In this document: positions 63,717-64,000 of the stretch, one piece after another
Layout: each line of letters begins with the position of its first letter
Position numbering within the stretch: position 1 is the stretch's first letter
Origin: Mesorhizobium sp. Root157
GTDB taxonomy: Bacteria; Pseudomonadota; Alphaproteobacteria; Rhizobiales; Rhizobiaceae
DNA length: 64,000 bases
Assembly: GCF_001427385.1 (NCBI RefSeq)
Contig: NZ_LMGJ01000012.1
Span: 186,433-250,432 of the forward strand
Direction: 5' to 3'
The notes under the pieces: model-generated
The model's input: only the letters and a program-made list of their open reading frames with translations
Told to the model about the DNA's origin: nothing
Databases searched by the model: none
Made by a program: the position numbers and the translations under genes

Positions 63717-64000
63717 ATGACCGACACACCACAGACTGCCGCCCGCCCAGACGCCGGCAGTGCGGGCAAGCCCCCCGAAAATACCGACGAGGACCCTAGT
63801 CCCAGTACCATGTCCGGCAGTGTTTCGGTTGACACCGCACCTGCCGGGCCATCCGTTTTCGAACGGCTGATCGGTCTGTTCAGGCACCGCAACGGCACCA
63901 CGCTTCGCGAAGAGATCGCCGACGCGCTTGCCGAGACGGCGAGCGGAGCCGGCTCATTCTCTCCCGGCGAACGGGCGATGCTCAACAACATCCTGCGCCT
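63717..64000 (+). CDS. CorC/HlyC-type hemolysin-like protein (partial, cut by window end)
   Basis: Only the first 94 codons are present. The N-terminus is acidic and disordered (PPENTDEDPSPSTMSGS), then it becomes FERLIGLFRHRNGTTLREEI and FSPGERAMLNNILR, the usual start of the TlyC/CorC family before its two CBS domains. These proteins associate with magnesium and cobalt transport. ATG 63717 is the likely start; ATG 63681 is in frame and would overlap ybeY. The order phoH-ybeY-corC, usually followed by lnt, is conserved in Rhizobiales. Confidence 0.88.
   Translation, partial: MTDTPQTAARPDAGSAGKPPENTDEDPSPSTMSGSVSVDTAPAGPSVFERLIGLFRHRNGTTLREEIADALAETASGAGSFSPGERAMLNNILR

Overview
The window is GC-rich chromosomal DNA from an alphaproteobacterium of the order Rhizobiales, most likely the Mesorhizobium/Aminobacter group (Phyllobacteriaceae). 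This rests on the translated genes and their order, not on a database search. Pointers are a split alpha-subunit transhydrogenase operon led by an aa3-type oxidase subunit IV gene, a tsaB-rimI-plsC-miaB-phoH-ybeY-corC cluster, a Ku-LigD pair, an mbfA gene under an Irr-type iron operator, and promoters matching the rhizobial EcfG (RpoE2) pattern GGAAC-N16-CGTT. I found no rRNA, tRNA, CRISPR array, integrase or intact insertion sequence.

Layout. 0-5 kb: a membrane PAS-GGDEF-EAL protein, a FeeM/acyl-HSL-synthase-like protein and a periplasmic sugar dehydrogenase with an EcfG-type promoter. 5-12 kb: hrcA diverges from rph-VOC-rdgB-hemW, followed by rsmI-yraN and a DUF3297 gene. 12-20 kb: acylphosphatase, a cytochrome P450, an FMN reductase, gyrB, a periplasmic amino-acid-binding protein, and efp divergent from its modifying enzyme epmA. 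20-24 kb: a 25-residue membrane peptide coupled to a larger membrane protein, then the pnt operon. 24-31 kb: LysE exporter, cysK, a GST and the NHEJ pair ku-ligD, with a perfect EcfG-type promoter before ku. 31-38 kb: mbfA with a 14-bp-arm Irr operator, small unknown genes, a threonine dehydratase, and a cecR-hlyD-ABC exporter operon with a 22-bp palindromic operator. 38-47 kb: CYTH and YiiX-like proteins, a SulP transporter with an XRE regulator, PAP2 and SMR-like membrane proteins, PhoX with a candidate Pho box, a second ABC-2 exporter and a PepSY protein. 47-54 kb: cyanide-insensitive-type cytochrome bd genes split by a DUF559 gene whose tail is encoded by a repeat, a GH144-like glucanase, msrA and lepA. 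54-56.4 kb: a variable segment with tandem hairpins, an AT-richer TIGR02391 gene, the stump of a DUF5343-like gene, a fragment of a Doc toxin gene and inverted repeats. 56.4-64 kb: glcB and the tsaB to corC housekeeping cluster, the last gene cut by the window end.

Most of the window is ordinary core genome. The parts worth attention are the set of EcfG-type promoters, which would link double-strand break repair, sugar oxidation and small envelope proteins to the general stress response; the strong Irr, CecR-type and Pho operators; the tiny conserved-looking membrane peptide; and the lepA-glcB segment, which looks like the eroded remains of a defence or toxin locus.
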